Of a DNA stretch of 64,000 nt, positions 17,917-27,220 are shown one piece after another. Within the stretch, counting starts at the first letter, position 1; each line of letters opens with the position of its first letter. Below the pieces are notes generated by a model. It did no database searches. It saw nothing but the letters and a program-made list of their open reading frames with translations, and was not told where the DNA came from. Origin of the DNA: Marinarcus sediminis (GTDB lineage: Bacteria > Campylobacterota > Campylobacteria > Campylobacterales > Arcobacteraceae); the NCBI RefSeq assembly GCF_048571275.1, contig NZ_CP182357.1, positions 744,001-808,000 of the forward strand, given 5' to 3'. The position numbers and the translations under genes were made by a program.

Positions 17917-18042
17917 TTTTTAATAGCTATTTTAGTCAAGGTCAAGGCGGAGGAGTTTTTTAGCGAAGGAGCCTACAAGCTGTAGGTGACTGAGTTAAAA
18001 AACTCCTCCAACGCAGAGATTGGGTAAAAGAGCTGTTAAAAA
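17917..18042 (+). repeat. Structured dispersed element, copy 1
   Basis: Three nested stems are visible. The outer arms are 17917-17933 and 18026-18042, with one G-T wobble and one A-G mismatch. The middle arms, 17949-17962 and 17996-18009, are a perfect 14 bp. The inner hairpin is CCTACA-AGC-TGTAGG at 17972-17986. Between the outer and middle stems lie GTCAAGGTCAAGGCG on the left and CAACGCAGAGATTGGG on the right. The copy at 47245-47363 shares the loop sequences but has different helix sequences. It lies just beyond the nrdB stop codon. Confidence 0.7.
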
Positions 18043-19055
18043 TCGTCGAAGTCGATTGAACCCTTAGAATAATTAACAACATTCCCTTCAAAGAAATTCG
18101 TTCTTTGGTCATTGAAACTTGCATAACCATCTACCCATGGAATTGGGTGTTTTACGTTGTACATTGGTTTGTATCCTACTGCTTCCAATCGTTTATCGGC
18201 TAAATGTTCAATGTATTGTCGGATAATGGCATCGGTAAATCCTAAGATTTGTCCTTGAGTAATGTATGCACCCCATGAGGCTTCCAAATCAACTGCTTTT
18301 CTGAACATCGCTTTAACTTCAGTTTCTAACTCTGGAGTAAAGAGTTCTGGTCGCTCTTTTCTTGTAGAGTTAATCATGTTTTGGAACAATAAAAGGTGAG
18401 TAACCTCATCTCTTTGAATAAATCGAATCATCTGTGAAGAACCCAACATTTTTCCCGATTTTCCAAGCGCGTACATGGCAGCAAAACCAGCATAAAAGTA
18501 CAACCCTTCTAAGATTTGGTTAGCAAACATGGCTAAAACAATCTTTCTGTCATCGATGCCTTCTGAAAGATTGTCATAGACATCTGCAATGTACGTATTT
18601 TTTTCTCGCAATTTGCTGTCTGTTTTCCACATATTGTAAATTTCATCGGTATTGTCAGAGATGGATTCAACCATTACTGCATACGATTTTGAATGGTTTG
18701 CCTCTTCATATGATTGTCGAGAGAGGCACGCATTGATTTCTGGGGCAGTAATATAAGGATTGATATTGTCCATTAAATTGTTGGTTTGTAAACTGTCCAT
18801 AAAAATAAGTTGAGAGAGCACCAAATCGTACATTCTCTTCTCAGCAGGAGTAAGATACTTATAATCTTTTGCATCACCTGTCATTTGAACTTCTTTAGGG
18901 AACCAAGTATTCCCCTCCATTGTGTCCCAAAGGTTCAATGACCATTGGTATTTCATTTTTGTAAAGTTTATCATACCATCTGAGTTTCCGCCAAAAATTC
19001 TTCTGTCGTTTAAACTCTCTTTAGAATCAGGGTTATATATAGTTTTTCTTTTCAT
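18036..19055 (-). CDS. nrdB: Ribonucleotide reductase class Ia, small subunit
   Basis: A 339-residue diiron protein that makes the tyrosyl radical needed for dNTP synthesis. Iron-ligand helices are seen as QSYEEANHSKSYA and FIQRDEVTHLLLF. The C-terminal tail GSIDFDDF is the segment that docks on the large subunit. It lies 45 bases downstream of nrdA in the same direction and is co-transcribed. An oxygen-dependent class Ia enzyme fits an aerobic or microaerobic organism. Confidence 0.96.
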   Translation of the reverse strand: MKRKTIYNPDSKESLNDRRIFGGNSDGMINFTKMKYQWSLNLWDTMEGNTWFPKEVQMTGDAKDYKYLTPAEKRMYDLVLSQLIFMDSLQTNNLMDNINPYITAPEINACLSRQSYEEANHSKSYAVMVESISDNTDEIYNMWKTDSKLREKNTYIADVYDNLSEGIDDRKIVLAMFANQILEGLYFYAGFAAMYALGKSGKMLGSSQMIRFIQRDEVTHLLLFQNMINSTRKERPELFTPELETEVKAMFRKAVDLEASWGAYITQGQILGFTDAIIRQYIEHLADKRLEAVGYKPMYNVKHPIPWVDGYASFNDQRTNFFEGNVVNYSKGSIDFDDF

Positions 19056-19100
19056 TATTTTTCCTATTTATTCAAAATCTTATTCTTTACAATTTTTGGC

Positions 19101-21485
19101 TTATTGACAACCACTGCACTCCATACTTCTGTCTTCTACGTTTGAAGCGGCTTCTGGTGATTGACTTCTTAAATAGTATGTCGATTTTAATCCCAATTTC
19201 CAAGCTAACGTATAAATTTCATGCAGATATTTTCCACTGGCTTTATCCAAACTCATAAAGATATTCGTACTTTGTCCTTGATCAATCCATTTTTGTCGCA
19301 CTGCGGCGGCTTTAATGATGTCCAATTGATCCACTTCATATGCTGGCACATAGTATGTCCACGTATCTGGACTCAAATTTGGTACAACAACAGGAATGAG
19401 TCCACTTAAGTTCTCTTCAAACCACTTTCTTTTGTACACAGGTTCAATGGCTTGTGTTGTACCCACTAAAATTGAAATTGATGATGTTGGTGCAATGGCC
19501 ATAAGATACCCATTTCTCATACCATCTTTTTGAACTTTTGCTCTTAAACTCTCCCAATCGTATCCTGAATCAAAAAGGTCTTTATTGACCAACGCATTCA
19601 CCGCTTGTGGTGCATGGTCATGAGGCATGATACCTTGACTCCATTTAGAACCTTCATACGTAGGATAAGTTCCCTTTTCAACCGCCAAATCAGAACTTGA
19701 TTTGATGGCATTATATGAAACTGCCTCCATAACCGCATCAATCTTTTTAAGATGGTCATTGCTTCCCCAAACCAGTTGACTCTCTGCAACCATTTGAGAC
19801 TCACCCATAACACCCAAACCAATCGCTCTTGTTTTAAGATTGGTAGCTTTGACTTTTCTCAATGGATAGAAGTTTAAATCAATGACATTATCCAACATTC
19901 TTATTGCTGTTGGAACAACTCTTCGGATATCTTCATCTGTATGAATTTTACTTAGATTAATAGAAGCCAAGTTACAAACAGCGGTATCTCCGTCTTCTTT
20001 CTCTTTTTCAACAATAAAAATTTGTTTTCCACCGATTGAATCAAGCGCAGTGATTTTGTTGGCTTTTTTAGTAATGCCAGAATCAATTTTGATTAATTCC
20101 TCTTCTTCATGTGTTGTAACCGTTCCATCGTCATACTCAAATCTGATTTTATAATGATTTGGATTGGTGTTTTGGAAAATCTCTGTACAAAGATTTGAAC
20201 TTCTTATGTGTCCAGTATGGCTGTTTGGATTTGCCCGATTGGCATTGTCTTTAAAACATAAAAATGGACTTCCTACTTCAAAATAAGAGGTTAAAATCTT
20301 TTTCCATAAATCTTTGGCTTTCATTCTCTCTTTTGTGATTGAGTCGTCATTTTCATATTCAATGTATCGTTTCTCAAACTCATCCCCATACAATTCCGAT
20401 AAATCTCGAACTTCATAAGGGTCAAAAAGCGTCCAATATGAATCTTCTACAACTCGCTGCATGAAAATGTCTGAAATCCAAAGGGCAGGGAATAAGTCGT
20501 GTGCTCTTCGTCTCTCTTCACCTGAGTTTTTCTTTAAATCAACGAAATCTACTACATCCATATGCCATGGCTCTAAGTAGACAGCAATTGCCCCTTTTCT
20601 TGTACCCAATTGATCTACGGCTAACGCAATGTCATTGGTAATTTTTAAAAAAGGAACCGTTCCCCCAGCAGCACTTTTGTGGTCATCAATCACACCACCT
20701 AAACTTCGGATTTGATTCCAATCCCAACCAATACCACCACCATATTTAGACAAGAGTGCCATCTCTTTATAGCCATCAAAAATTCCTTCAATGTTATCTG
20801 GGCTTGAACCAATATAACACGAGCTCAATTGGTGTCTGTTTGTTCGTGCATTTGATAAAGTTGGCGTAGCAAGCATCACTTCAAATTTTGAAATAACATC
20901 ATAAAACTCTTTGGCTCGTTGTTGTTTGTTGTTTTCATTTTGCGCTAAGAACATGGCAATTCCCATGAACATATGTTGTGGCAATTCAATAGGTTGTGCT
21001 TTTTTGTCTTTGATTAAATATCGGTCATAAAGTGTTTTAATTCCCAAATAGTTAAATTGAAAATCTCTTTGTGGTTCTAAATAATCATTCAAATCATCCA
21101 AATCGTATCCACTTTCAAGTGCAGGAATCATTCTTCCTGCTTCTTGTGCTTTTTGAATGTATGTTTTTAAATGACAATACGCTTCACCTTTAATTCCACT
21201 CGTTGCTCGTCCTACTTTATGGTAAAGGTTAAACAAGAAGAGTCTTGCTGCAACAAATGTCCAATTGGGAACATCAATATCAATCTTTTCAACTGCTGTT
21301 TTAATTAACGCATCTTGAATATCTTCTGAACTCATTCCATCAATAAATTTAATTTGAGCATCAAGTTCTAATTCACTTTGAGAGACACTCTCTAAATCTT
21401 TTGTTGCAGCAATCGTCATTTTTTGGATTTTTGTAATATCTAAAACTTCTTTTCTACCGTTTCTTTTTTGTATCATTATTGCCAT
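19101..21485 (-). CDS. nrdA: Ribonucleotide reductase class Ia, large subunit
   Basis: A 794-residue catalytic subunit that reduces ribonucleoside diphosphates. An N-terminal ATP-cone (IQKRNGRKEVLDITKIQ) precedes the barrel, with SSCYIGSSPDNIEG, YGGGIGWDWNQIRS, NLCTEIFQNTNPNHY and MAIAPTSSISILVGTTQ. The C-terminal redox pair is CSGC, three residues from the end. A NADxLG-like allosteric region is intact. It is the first gene of the nrdAB unit. Confidence 0.96.
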   Translation of the reverse strand: MAIMIQKRNGRKEVLDITKIQKMTIAATKDLESVSQSELELDAQIKFIDGMSSEDIQDALIKTAVEKIDIDVPNWTFVAARLFLFNLYHKVGRATSGIKGEAYCHLKTYIQKAQEAGRMIPALESGYDLDDLNDYLEPQRDFQFNYLGIKTLYDRYLIKDKKAQPIELPQHMFMGIAMFLAQNENNKQQRAKEFYDVISKFEVMLATPTLSNARTNRHQLSSCYIGSSPDNIEGIFDGYKEMALLSKYGGGIGWDWNQIRSLGGVIDDHKSAAGGTVPFLKITNDIALAVDQLGTRKGAIAVYLEPWHMDVVDFVDLKKNSGEERRRAHDLFPALWISDIFMQRVVEDSYWTLFDPYEVRDLSELYGDEFEKRYIEYENDDSITKERMKAKDLWKKILTSYFEVGSPFLCFKDNANRANPNSHTGHIRSSNLCTEIFQNTNPNHYKIRFEYDDGTVTTHEEEELIKIDSGITKKANKITALDSIGGKQIFIVEKEKEDGDTAVCNLASINLSKIHTDEDIRRVVPTAIRMLDNVIDLNFYPLRKVKATNLKTRAIGLGVMGESQMVAESQLVWGSNDHLKKIDAVMEAVSYNAIKSSSDLAVEKGTYPTYEGSKWSQGIMPHDHAPQAVNALVNKDLFDSGYDWESLRAKVQKDGMRNGYLMAIAPTSSISILVGTTQAIEPVYKRKWFEENLSGLIPVVVPNLSPDTWTYYVPAYEVDQLDIIKAAAVRQKWIDQGQSTNIFMSLDKASGKYLHEIYTLAWKLGLKSTYYLRSQSPEAASNVEDRSMECSGCQ

Positions 21486-21511
21486 AATTTGTTACCTACT
21501 TTATATGATTT

Positions 21512-22843
21512 TTATTTATTAAATACTCTATTAAAAATTGCATCGACATTTTTTGTATAATAATCAAAATTAAAACACTCTCTAATTTGATTTTCACTCA
21601 ACGAGTTTCTCAACTCTTCATCATCTAAAAGATATTGAAGATAGAGACTCTCTCCTTTTTCATTGGTCGTTGCTTTACCTTGTTGTAAACCTTCCCACAC
21701 TTTCATTGCGTTTCGTTGCACAATTCTGTATGCATCCTCTCTGCTCACACCAGCCAGTGGAAGTTCAAGTAACACTCTTTGAGAGAAAACCAATCCACCT
21801 GTTAAATTCAGATTTCTCATCATATTTTCTGGCATAACAGTTAAGTTTGCAATGACATTGTTCATTCTGTGAAGCATAAAATCGGTTGTAATGAAAGAAT
21901 CAGGCAACCAAAATCGCTCAGTTGAACTGTGAGAAATATCTCTTTCATGCCAAAGTGCCACATTTTCCATTGCAGGCATTGCATACGCACGAATCATTCG
22001 GCATAACCCTGTGATATTTTCTGTTAAAATAGGATTTCTCTTATGAGGCATTGCAGAACTTCCTTTTTGCCCTTTAGCAAAAAACTCTTCACACTCATAC
22101 ACTTCTGTTCTTTGCCAATGTCGCACTTGTACGGCAAATTTTTCAACTGAAGAGGCTAAAAGAGCCAAAGCTGTCGCCAATCTTGCATAACGGTCTCTTT
22201 GAATCACTTGGTTACTTGCAGGAGCTGGTTTCAATCCCAACTCTTCACACGCATACTCTTCAAGCTCTAAAGGAGCATGAGCAAAGTTACCCATAGCCCC
22301 ACTGACTTGCCCCACAGCAATTACAGCAAGTGTTTGCTCTAGGTTTTCTAAATGTCTTGCCATCTCATCGTACCAAACAGCTAAAACCAAACCAAACGTA
22401 ATTGGCTCACCATGAATACCATGACTTCTTCCTACCATCAGAGTCATTTTATGTTCTTGTGCTCTTGTTTTGATAGATTCCATCATCATTTTTACATCTT
22501 CAATGATTAACTCCAAAGAAGCTTTCATTTGCAATGCAACGGCTGTATCCACTGTATCTGAAGAGGTCATACCATAGTGAAACCATCGTGATTCTTCACC
22601 TAAAGTTTCAGAAACAGATGTAGTAAATGCGATTAAATCATGTCTGGTAACTGCTTCAATTTCATCGATTCTTTCCACTGAGAATCCAGCGTTTTTAACG
22701 ATTTTTTGTGCATCTTCATCAGGGATCAGACCTAATTTATTCCAAGCTTTTACCACCGCGACTTCCACATCTAGCCACGCTTGATATTTTGCTTGCATTG
22801 TCCATTTGCTACTCATTTGCTCTCTAGCGTATCTATCTACCAT
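21512..22843 (-). CDS. purB: Adenylosuccinate lyase
   Basis: A 443-residue fumarase/aspartase-superfamily enzyme that splits adenylosuccinate and SAICAR in purine synthesis. The signature loop is GSSAMPHKRNPI, with FHYGMTSSDTVDTAV, RSHGIHGEPITFG and SHSSTERFWLPDSF also present. Length is normal. It is upstream of nrdA in the same direction with a 26-base gap, so nucleotide biosynthesis genes are grouped. Confidence 0.96.
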   Translation of the reverse strand: MVDRYAREQMSSKWTMQAKYQAWLDVEVAVVKAWNKLGLIPDEDAQKIVKNAGFSVERIDEIEAVTRHDLIAFTTSVSETLGEESRWFHYGMTSSDTVDTAVALQMKASLELIIEDVKMMMESIKTRAQEHKMTLMVGRSHGIHGEPITFGLVLAVWYDEMARHLENLEQTLAVIAVGQVSGAMGNFAHAPLELEEYACEELGLKPAPASNQVIQRDRYARLATALALLASSVEKFAVQVRHWQRTEVYECEEFFAKGQKGSSAMPHKRNPILTENITGLCRMIRAYAMPAMENVALWHERDISHSSTERFWLPDSFITTDFMLHRMNNVIANLTVMPENMMRNLNLTGGLVFSQRVLLELPLAGVSREDAYRIVQRNAMKVWEGLQQGKATTNEKGESLYLQYLLDDEELRNSLSENQIRECFNFDYYTKNVDAIFNRVFNK

Positions 22844-22965
22844 TCATCAATCCCTTATGCATTTTTATCAAGTTTTTTAATATATTTTTGTATGATATGG
22901 TATCTTAATTTAGCCAAATTTTTTCTTTATTTTGGCTAATTTTTTATTTAATTCTAGGAAATATA

Positions 22966-23862
22966 TTGCCATTTGTGTTCAAAAAATATGATGCCATTAA
23001 AGGCAGAAAAATTCAAATATTATTGTTGCGTGATTTAAAACTAAGCCCCAAATTTGCGCAGCGCATGCTGGGTCGGTTCCGTGTTTTTGATTCCAATTAT
23101 GTTCCTTATACCAGTTCTCAAATTGTTGAAGAAGATTTCATATATATTGCCGAATTTGAGGGACACACAAGAGGATTAAAACCCTTATTGGTTTTTAAAG
23201 ATTTTGCCTTGTTTGATAAACCTTCAAATTTGATGGTTCATCCCAGTTCAAAACACACATCATACTCACTTTTGGATGAGATACGATACCACTTGGGAGA
23301 AAAAGCCAATCAAATTCACCGTATTGATGCAGAGACTTCTGGCTTATTACTCGTAGGTTTGCACAAAGAGAGCATCAATGCATTAGGTACGATGTTTGAA
23401 GCCAAAGAGTACCAAAAATCTTATCTTGCCATTGTTGAAGGGCACATCAAAAATGAGATACGCATTGACTCTAAAATTGACAGAGAAGGTAAAGTCATTG
23501 GCGTGAGAATGAAAGCAGGTGATACGGGGAAAAATTCATTAACCCATATCAAACCCTTGTCTTATAATCCACAAAGAGACATTACACTTATTCAAGCCAA
23601 TCCCATCACAGGACGACAACATCAAATCAGAGTCCATTTGTACTCCATAGGACATAAAATTTTAGGGGATCCTATTTATGGTGTGGATGATGATACCGCT
23701 GAAGCGTATTTAAACAAAACCTTAAGCGAAACAGAAAGGGTAGAAGTGACAAAAAGCCATCGATTATGGCTTCATGCACACTATTTAGCGTTCAATTATA
23801 AAGGAATAATTTACAAAATTTATTCAAAAAACAGTGATATTTTTCAAGAGTTTAACGCATAA
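22966..23862 (+). CDS. RluA-family pseudouridine synthase
   Basis: A 298-residue enzyme with an N-terminal S4-like segment and the catalytic core QIHRIDAETSGLLLVG, then YLAIVEGHI, TGRQHQIRVHLYSIGHKILGDPIYG, all standard for the RluA/RluC/RluD branch. It would isomerise uridines in rRNA or tRNA. The likely start is TTG at 22966 with AGGAA upstream; no good ATG is available at the N-terminus. It diverges from purB and ends overlapping the convergent dgkA by 11 bases. Confidence 0.88.
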   Translation: MPFVFKKYDAIKGRKIQILLLRDLKLSPKFAQRMLGRFRVFDSNYVPYTSSQIVEEDFIYIAEFEGHTRGLKPLLVFKDFALFDKPSNLMVHPSSKHTSYSLLDEIRYHLGEKANQIHRIDAETSGLLLVGLHKESINALGTMFEAKEYQKSYLAIVEGHIKNEIRIDSKIDREGKVIGVRMKAGDTGKNSLTHIKPLSYNPQRDITLIQANPITGRQHQIRVHLYSIGHKILGDPIYGVDDDTAEAYLNKTLSETERVEVTKSHRLWLHAHYLAFNYKGIIYKIYSKNSDIFQEFNA

Positions 23863-24217
23863 AAAGATCATACAAAATAACACTCCACACGACAACAAAA
23901 ACCGTAATGCTCAAAAATACAACCGCACTTCCGACATCTTTGGCTTTGCCAGCCATTTGATGATGTTCTAACGTAACTAAATCTACCACTCTTTCTATGG
24001 CACTGTTGGTTGCTTCTGCAATCAACATTCCAAATAAAGAGATAAAAAGCAAGATTTTATTGACCAACGTTGTATCAATGAACAAAATAACAGGAATTAA
24101 TATTACGGTTAATACCAATTCAATTTTAAATGAACTCTCCGTAGCCACTAAATCTTTTAAACCTTTAAGCGCATAAGAGGTGTTTTTAAAAAAATTATAT
24201 TTGGGTTGATTTCGCAC
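23852..24217 (-). CDS. dgkA: Diacylglycerol kinase
   Basis: A 121-residue integral membrane enzyme with three hydrophobic helices. It has ESSFKIELVLTV, the family signature EATNSAIERVVDLVTLE and GKAKDVGSAVVFL. It phosphorylates diacylglycerol released by phosphoethanolamine transfer back to phosphatidic acid. That role fits its position as the last gene of the eptA-PAP2-dgkA operon, overlapping the PAP2 gene by 23 bases. Confidence 0.95.
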   Translation of the reverse strand: MRNQPKYNFFKNTSYALKGLKDLVATESSFKIELVLTVILIPVILFIDTTLVNKILLFISLFGMLIAEATNSAIERVVDLVTLEHHQMAGKAKDVGSAVVFLSITVFVVVWSVILYDLFMR

Positions 24218-24911
24218 TCTTTTTCCTTTCTATTATCGTTATCAGTTGGTCAATGATTAAAATAATTAACCAAGCCAGCAATAAAGTGATAAGTGTATGA
24301 CTCAAAAAGTGGTCACCAATTAACATTTTATATGTACCCATACTAAAACCTATAATCAAAGCTACTATAACGGCTCTTTTTTTATTGCGTTTACTTTTAA
24401 ATAAAAAAAACAGCGACAACAAAGCAAAACCACCACTGGCATGACCTGCAGGCCAACATTTGATTTTACAATGAGGACAACGCTTCTGAAAACTTTTTGG
24501 ATAGTGTTCAAAGATGTTGACATTGGGATATTTCCCATAAAAATATTGGGTATTTTTAGGACAAGGCATATTTGTTACTGCTTTTAAACTTCCTACAACC
24601 AAAGGTACACAAATGGAAGCGAACAAAACAACGATTAAACCTCGTTTGTACGCAATTACTGTTGTGTTTTTTCGTAAAAAAACCAGAGCCAACGCAACAA
24701 GCAAAGCAAAAGCAATCAATACTTTTTTAATGCCCGTATAAAAAATAAACTTCAATACTTTATTGTTGCCATCTAAAATCCATTGATGTGTGTTTTCATC
24801 AAAAAAAAACGCTTGAACATAAATGTCTAAGTTTGTAAAAGCAAATAGTACAATAACCCCCATTAATAAAATGAGAGTTATAAGAAAACCCCTATTTTTT
24901 CTTTGATGCAT
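24195..24911 (-). CDS. PAP2-superfamily membrane phosphatase (LpxE/LpxF-like)
   Basis: A 238-residue protein with about six membrane helices. The PAP2 catalytic motifs are SLKAVTNMPCP, WPAGHASGGFALLS and GDHFLSHTLI. Between them, a cysteine-rich loop (KRCPHCKIKCWPAGH) is typical of the lipid A 1-phosphatase-like group. It sits between eptA and dgkA with overlaps at both ends, so lipid A dephosphorylation coupled to phosphoethanolamine addition is the likely role. Confidence 0.87.
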   Translation of the reverse strand: MHQRKNRGFLITLILLMGVIVLFAFTNLDIYVQAFFFDENTHQWILDGNNKVLKFIFYTGIKKVLIAFALLVALALVFLRKNTTVIAYKRGLIVVLFASICVPLVVGSLKAVTNMPCPKNTQYFYGKYPNVNIFEHYPKSFQKRCPHCKIKCWPAGHASGGFALLSLFFLFKSKRNKKRAVIVALIIGFSMGTYKMLIGDHFLSHTLITLLLAWLIILIIDQLITIIERKKSAKSTQI

Positions 24912-26514
24912 TATGCAATATGTCCATTTTTGGATTATAGACTGTGGTTTCTACTTCAAACACACCTAAAAGAGTATGAAAAAGATTGTCTTGTGAAAAC
25001 GTCTCATTCTCATATGATTTCAGCTTGTTCACATCAATATCTTCTAACATTGCTTCTCCTCCAAACCACATTAAAGCACCTATGTGTTTTTGTGCTTCTG
25101 GTGCCATAAAATAGGGTAATCCATGCAAATAAATACCATTTTCGCCCAAACTCTCTCCATGATCACTCATATAAATCATGCCCGTTTCATACTCTTTTGA
25201 ATAGGGTTTTAGAAACTTAATCACTTTTGATAAAAAATAATCGGTATATAAAATGGCATTATCGTAGGCATTTCCAATCTCTTCTTGAGTACACTCTTCG
25301 AGTTGATTGGTTTTACACACAGGTGTAAATTTTTCAAATGCTTTAGGATAACGTTTATAGTAAGCGGGTCCATGATTTCCCATTTGATGAAGAATGATTA
25401 AAATATCTTTGCCTTTGTGATTTTTGATATAGGCATCTAAACCAACCAACATCCCTTCATCACGGCACTCATCACCATCGCATATGGTATTGTTTTTATG
25501 GGTTCTGTAATCTTCATAATCGACTCTTAATGCCACGCCTTTTGAATCAGAGTTGTTGTCTCGCCACAACACTTGTATATCATTGGTATTGGTTAAAACA
25601 TCCACAATGTTTTCAGTAGTGACACCTTTTTTATAATCGTAATCGGCTCTATTAAAAATCGAGAACATACAAGGGACAGATTCTGCCGTTGATGTACCAC
25701 ATGAGTAGATATTACTGAAATTGATAATATCCTCTTTTTTCAATAAAGGATTGGTCTCTCTTCCATAACCATTTAAAGAGAATCTGTCTGCTCGAGCCGC
25801 TTCTCCTACAACCATAATGACCAATTCCAGTTTCTCTTTATTGTCATCATCTTTTTCATCTGCAATTTTGGCATCTTGTCCAAGAAGAGTCAATTTAATG
25901 GGTTTGTTATTGTATGTTTTATTGACATATTTACCTAAACTGTAAATCCAAAAAGGAGGGTTGGTATAAAGTCTTAACATTTTATGCTCTCGGAAAAATG
26001 AAGTGTAATATTTGTTGAAACTCAAAATTGTAACCACAACAATTACAAGAGCAACTATAAGAGTTCTGAGTTTTAAGAAGAGCTCTTTTTTGAAAGGGTA
26101 GTACTCAATTTTGCTTTTATAGACCAAGAAAGAGGGAATAATTCCAAGAAAAAGAACATAAGCTACCAATTTAAAACTGAAAAGATCAACTGATTCATTG
26201 AGATTGGTTTGCAAACTGTTTCGTATCATCCCATCATCAATAATGACATTATACGTATTCATAAAATAACTTGTAAATGCACAAACCATTAAGAGTAAAA
26301 TTAACAGAGGTTTGGTCGTATATTTTGAACTTACAAGAGTAATTAAAAATAGAATAAACGCAAATAAAACCACTCCCATAGAGAGTATAAAAGGGATATT
26401 TTCGCCTGAAAATTCATATACTTTTATCACATTCTTAAAAAAAGCAAAGTTATGAAATAGCGTAAAAAAGAGGGCTGAAAAAAGTATTAAACGGTATTGT
26501 GAGATATTTTTCAA
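24892..26514 (-). CDS. eptA: Lipid A phosphoethanolamine transferase
   Basis: A 540-residue inner-membrane enzyme with five N-terminal transmembrane helices and a periplasmic sulfatase-fold domain from about residue 220. The nucleophilic threonine region is CGTSTAESVPCMFS; metal ligands appear in VVGEAARADRFSLNGY, MSDHGESLGENG and YLHGLPYFMAP. It transfers phosphoethanolamine from phosphatidylethanolamine to lipid A, changing outer-membrane charge. It is the first gene of the operon with the PAP2 phosphatase and dgkA. Confidence 0.93.
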   Translation of the reverse strand: MKNISQYRLILFSALFFTLFHNFAFFKNVIKVYEFSGENIPFILSMGVVLFAFILFLITLVSSKYTTKPLLILLLMVCAFTSYFMNTYNVIIDDGMIRNSLQTNLNESVDLFSFKLVAYVLFLGIIPSFLVYKSKIEYYPFKKELFLKLRTLIVALVIVVVTILSFNKYYTSFFREHKMLRLYTNPPFWIYSLGKYVNKTYNNKPIKLTLLGQDAKIADEKDDDNKEKLELVIMVVGEAARADRFSLNGYGRETNPLLKKEDIINFSNIYSCGTSTAESVPCMFSIFNRADYDYKKGVTTENIVDVLTNTNDIQVLWRDNNSDSKGVALRVDYEDYRTHKNNTICDGDECRDEGMLVGLDAYIKNHKGKDILIILHQMGNHGPAYYKRYPKAFEKFTPVCKTNQLEECTQEEIGNAYDNAILYTDYFLSKVIKFLKPYSKEYETGMIYMSDHGESLGENGIYLHGLPYFMAPEAQKHIGALMWFGGEAMLEDIDVNKLKSYENETFSQDNLFHTLLGVFEVETTVYNPKMDILHNASKKK

Positions 26515-26589
26515 ATGATTTCCTTAAATAGTTATATGAAATAATACTTACTATTAGTTAACCAATAATTAATATTATAACACTTCAAT

Positions 26590-26670
26590 TCACAACAGTA
26601 TAGACCCTCCTTGTTGGTGACGTATTAAATGGTTGACATCGTTTAAATCATTCCTGAGCCAATGCGACAT
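26590..26670 (-). CDS. Possible 26-residue peptide downstream of the 35-residue small ORF
   Basis: It starts at an ATG 8 bases after AAGG, whose G residues are part of the end of the preceding small ORF, and ends at TGA. The peptide is polar and histidine-rich (DVNHLIRHQQGG). Nothing similar is recognised. The only support is its spacing and ribosome-binding site, so the call is tentative. Confidence 0.3.
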   Translation of the reverse strand: MSHWLRNDLNDVNHLIRHQQGGSILL

Positions 26671-26674
26671 GTTA

Positions 26675-26782
26675 TTACCTTATGATATAAATTATTGAAC
26701 TGATTATTATTGTTGCTTCTAAAGCAATGATAATAATGAAGTCTTTTTTTGATTGTAAAAATTTGTTTTTTATTGTTTTCAT
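26675..26782 (-). CDS. Small membrane protein (35 residues)
   Basis: It has a strong ribosome-binding site, TTAAGGAG, 5 bases before the ATG. A basic N-terminus (MKTIKNKFLQSKK) leads into one hydrophobic helix (DFIIIIALEATIIISSIIY) and a short basic tail, giving a classic single-span positive-inside topology. It lies alone between eptA and the nifQ end of the nif island, flanked by a 14-base inverted repeat (26600-26613 and 26801-26814, one mismatch). Function unknown. Confidence 0.5.
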   Translation of the reverse strand: MKTIKNKFLQSKKDFIIIIALEATIIISSIIYIIR

Positions 26783-26844
26783 ATTTTCTCCTTAAATAAA
26801 TTAAGAAGGGTCTATATTGAAGATATATAATAATATATTGGTGA

Positions 26845-26884
26845 TAAAAAAAATATTTCTTTCTTTAAAAAATATTTTTTTCTA
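26845..26884 (-). terminator. AT-only hairpin after nifQ
   Basis: Runs of A7TATTT and A6TATTTTTTT can pair across a pyrimidine loop directly downstream of the nifQ stop. It is weak in GC and so only a probable terminator of the nifV operon. Confidence 0.4.
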
Positions 26885-26889
26885 AGTTA

Positions 26890-27210
26890 CTATGAAGCCA
26901 AGGTGCAAAAGAAACAGTTGGTAATATCATTGCATGTTGCACAAGCGGGTGCAGTTTTCCCAATACAATCATAAAGATATTTTTTCCATCGTACGTCATC
27001 CGGTTTAATTTTGGCCAAAGAGGTGAAATTTTTCATCATCACTTTCCCCATAACTTCACGACTTGCCAATCCCAAATCCGAATAAAGATGTCCCATCTTC
27101 AAAGAGGTTTTAGCAATTAACGGTGCCAATTCATCTTTTGCATACGCATCATTTGCATGCCGTTGTAAAAGTTCTAAAACCTCTTTTTCCATTAATGCCA
27201 AATCTCTCAT
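26890..27210 (-). CDS. nifQ: Short NifQ-like molybdenum donor protein
   Basis: A 106-residue protein. The C-terminus carries DDVRWKKYLYDCIGKTAPAC and then ATCNDITNCF, i.e. C-x7-C-x2-C-x5-C. This matches the NifQ metal-binding end, usually C-x4-C-x2-C-x5-C, after the hallmark RWKKxLY. NifQ supplies molybdenum to the NifEN scaffold for FeMo-cofactor. The protein is much shorter than proteobacterial NifQ (about 170 or more). The ATG at 27210 has AAGGAG upstream, 10 bases after the LRR gene stop. The last gene of the nifV operon. Confidence 0.75.
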   Translation of the reverse strand: MRDLALMEKEVLELLQRHANDAYAKDELAPLIAKTSLKMGHLYSDLGLASREVMGKVMMKNFTSLAKIKPDDVRWKKYLYDCIGKTAPACATCNDITNCFFCTLAS

Positions 27211-27220
27211 TCTCTTCTCC

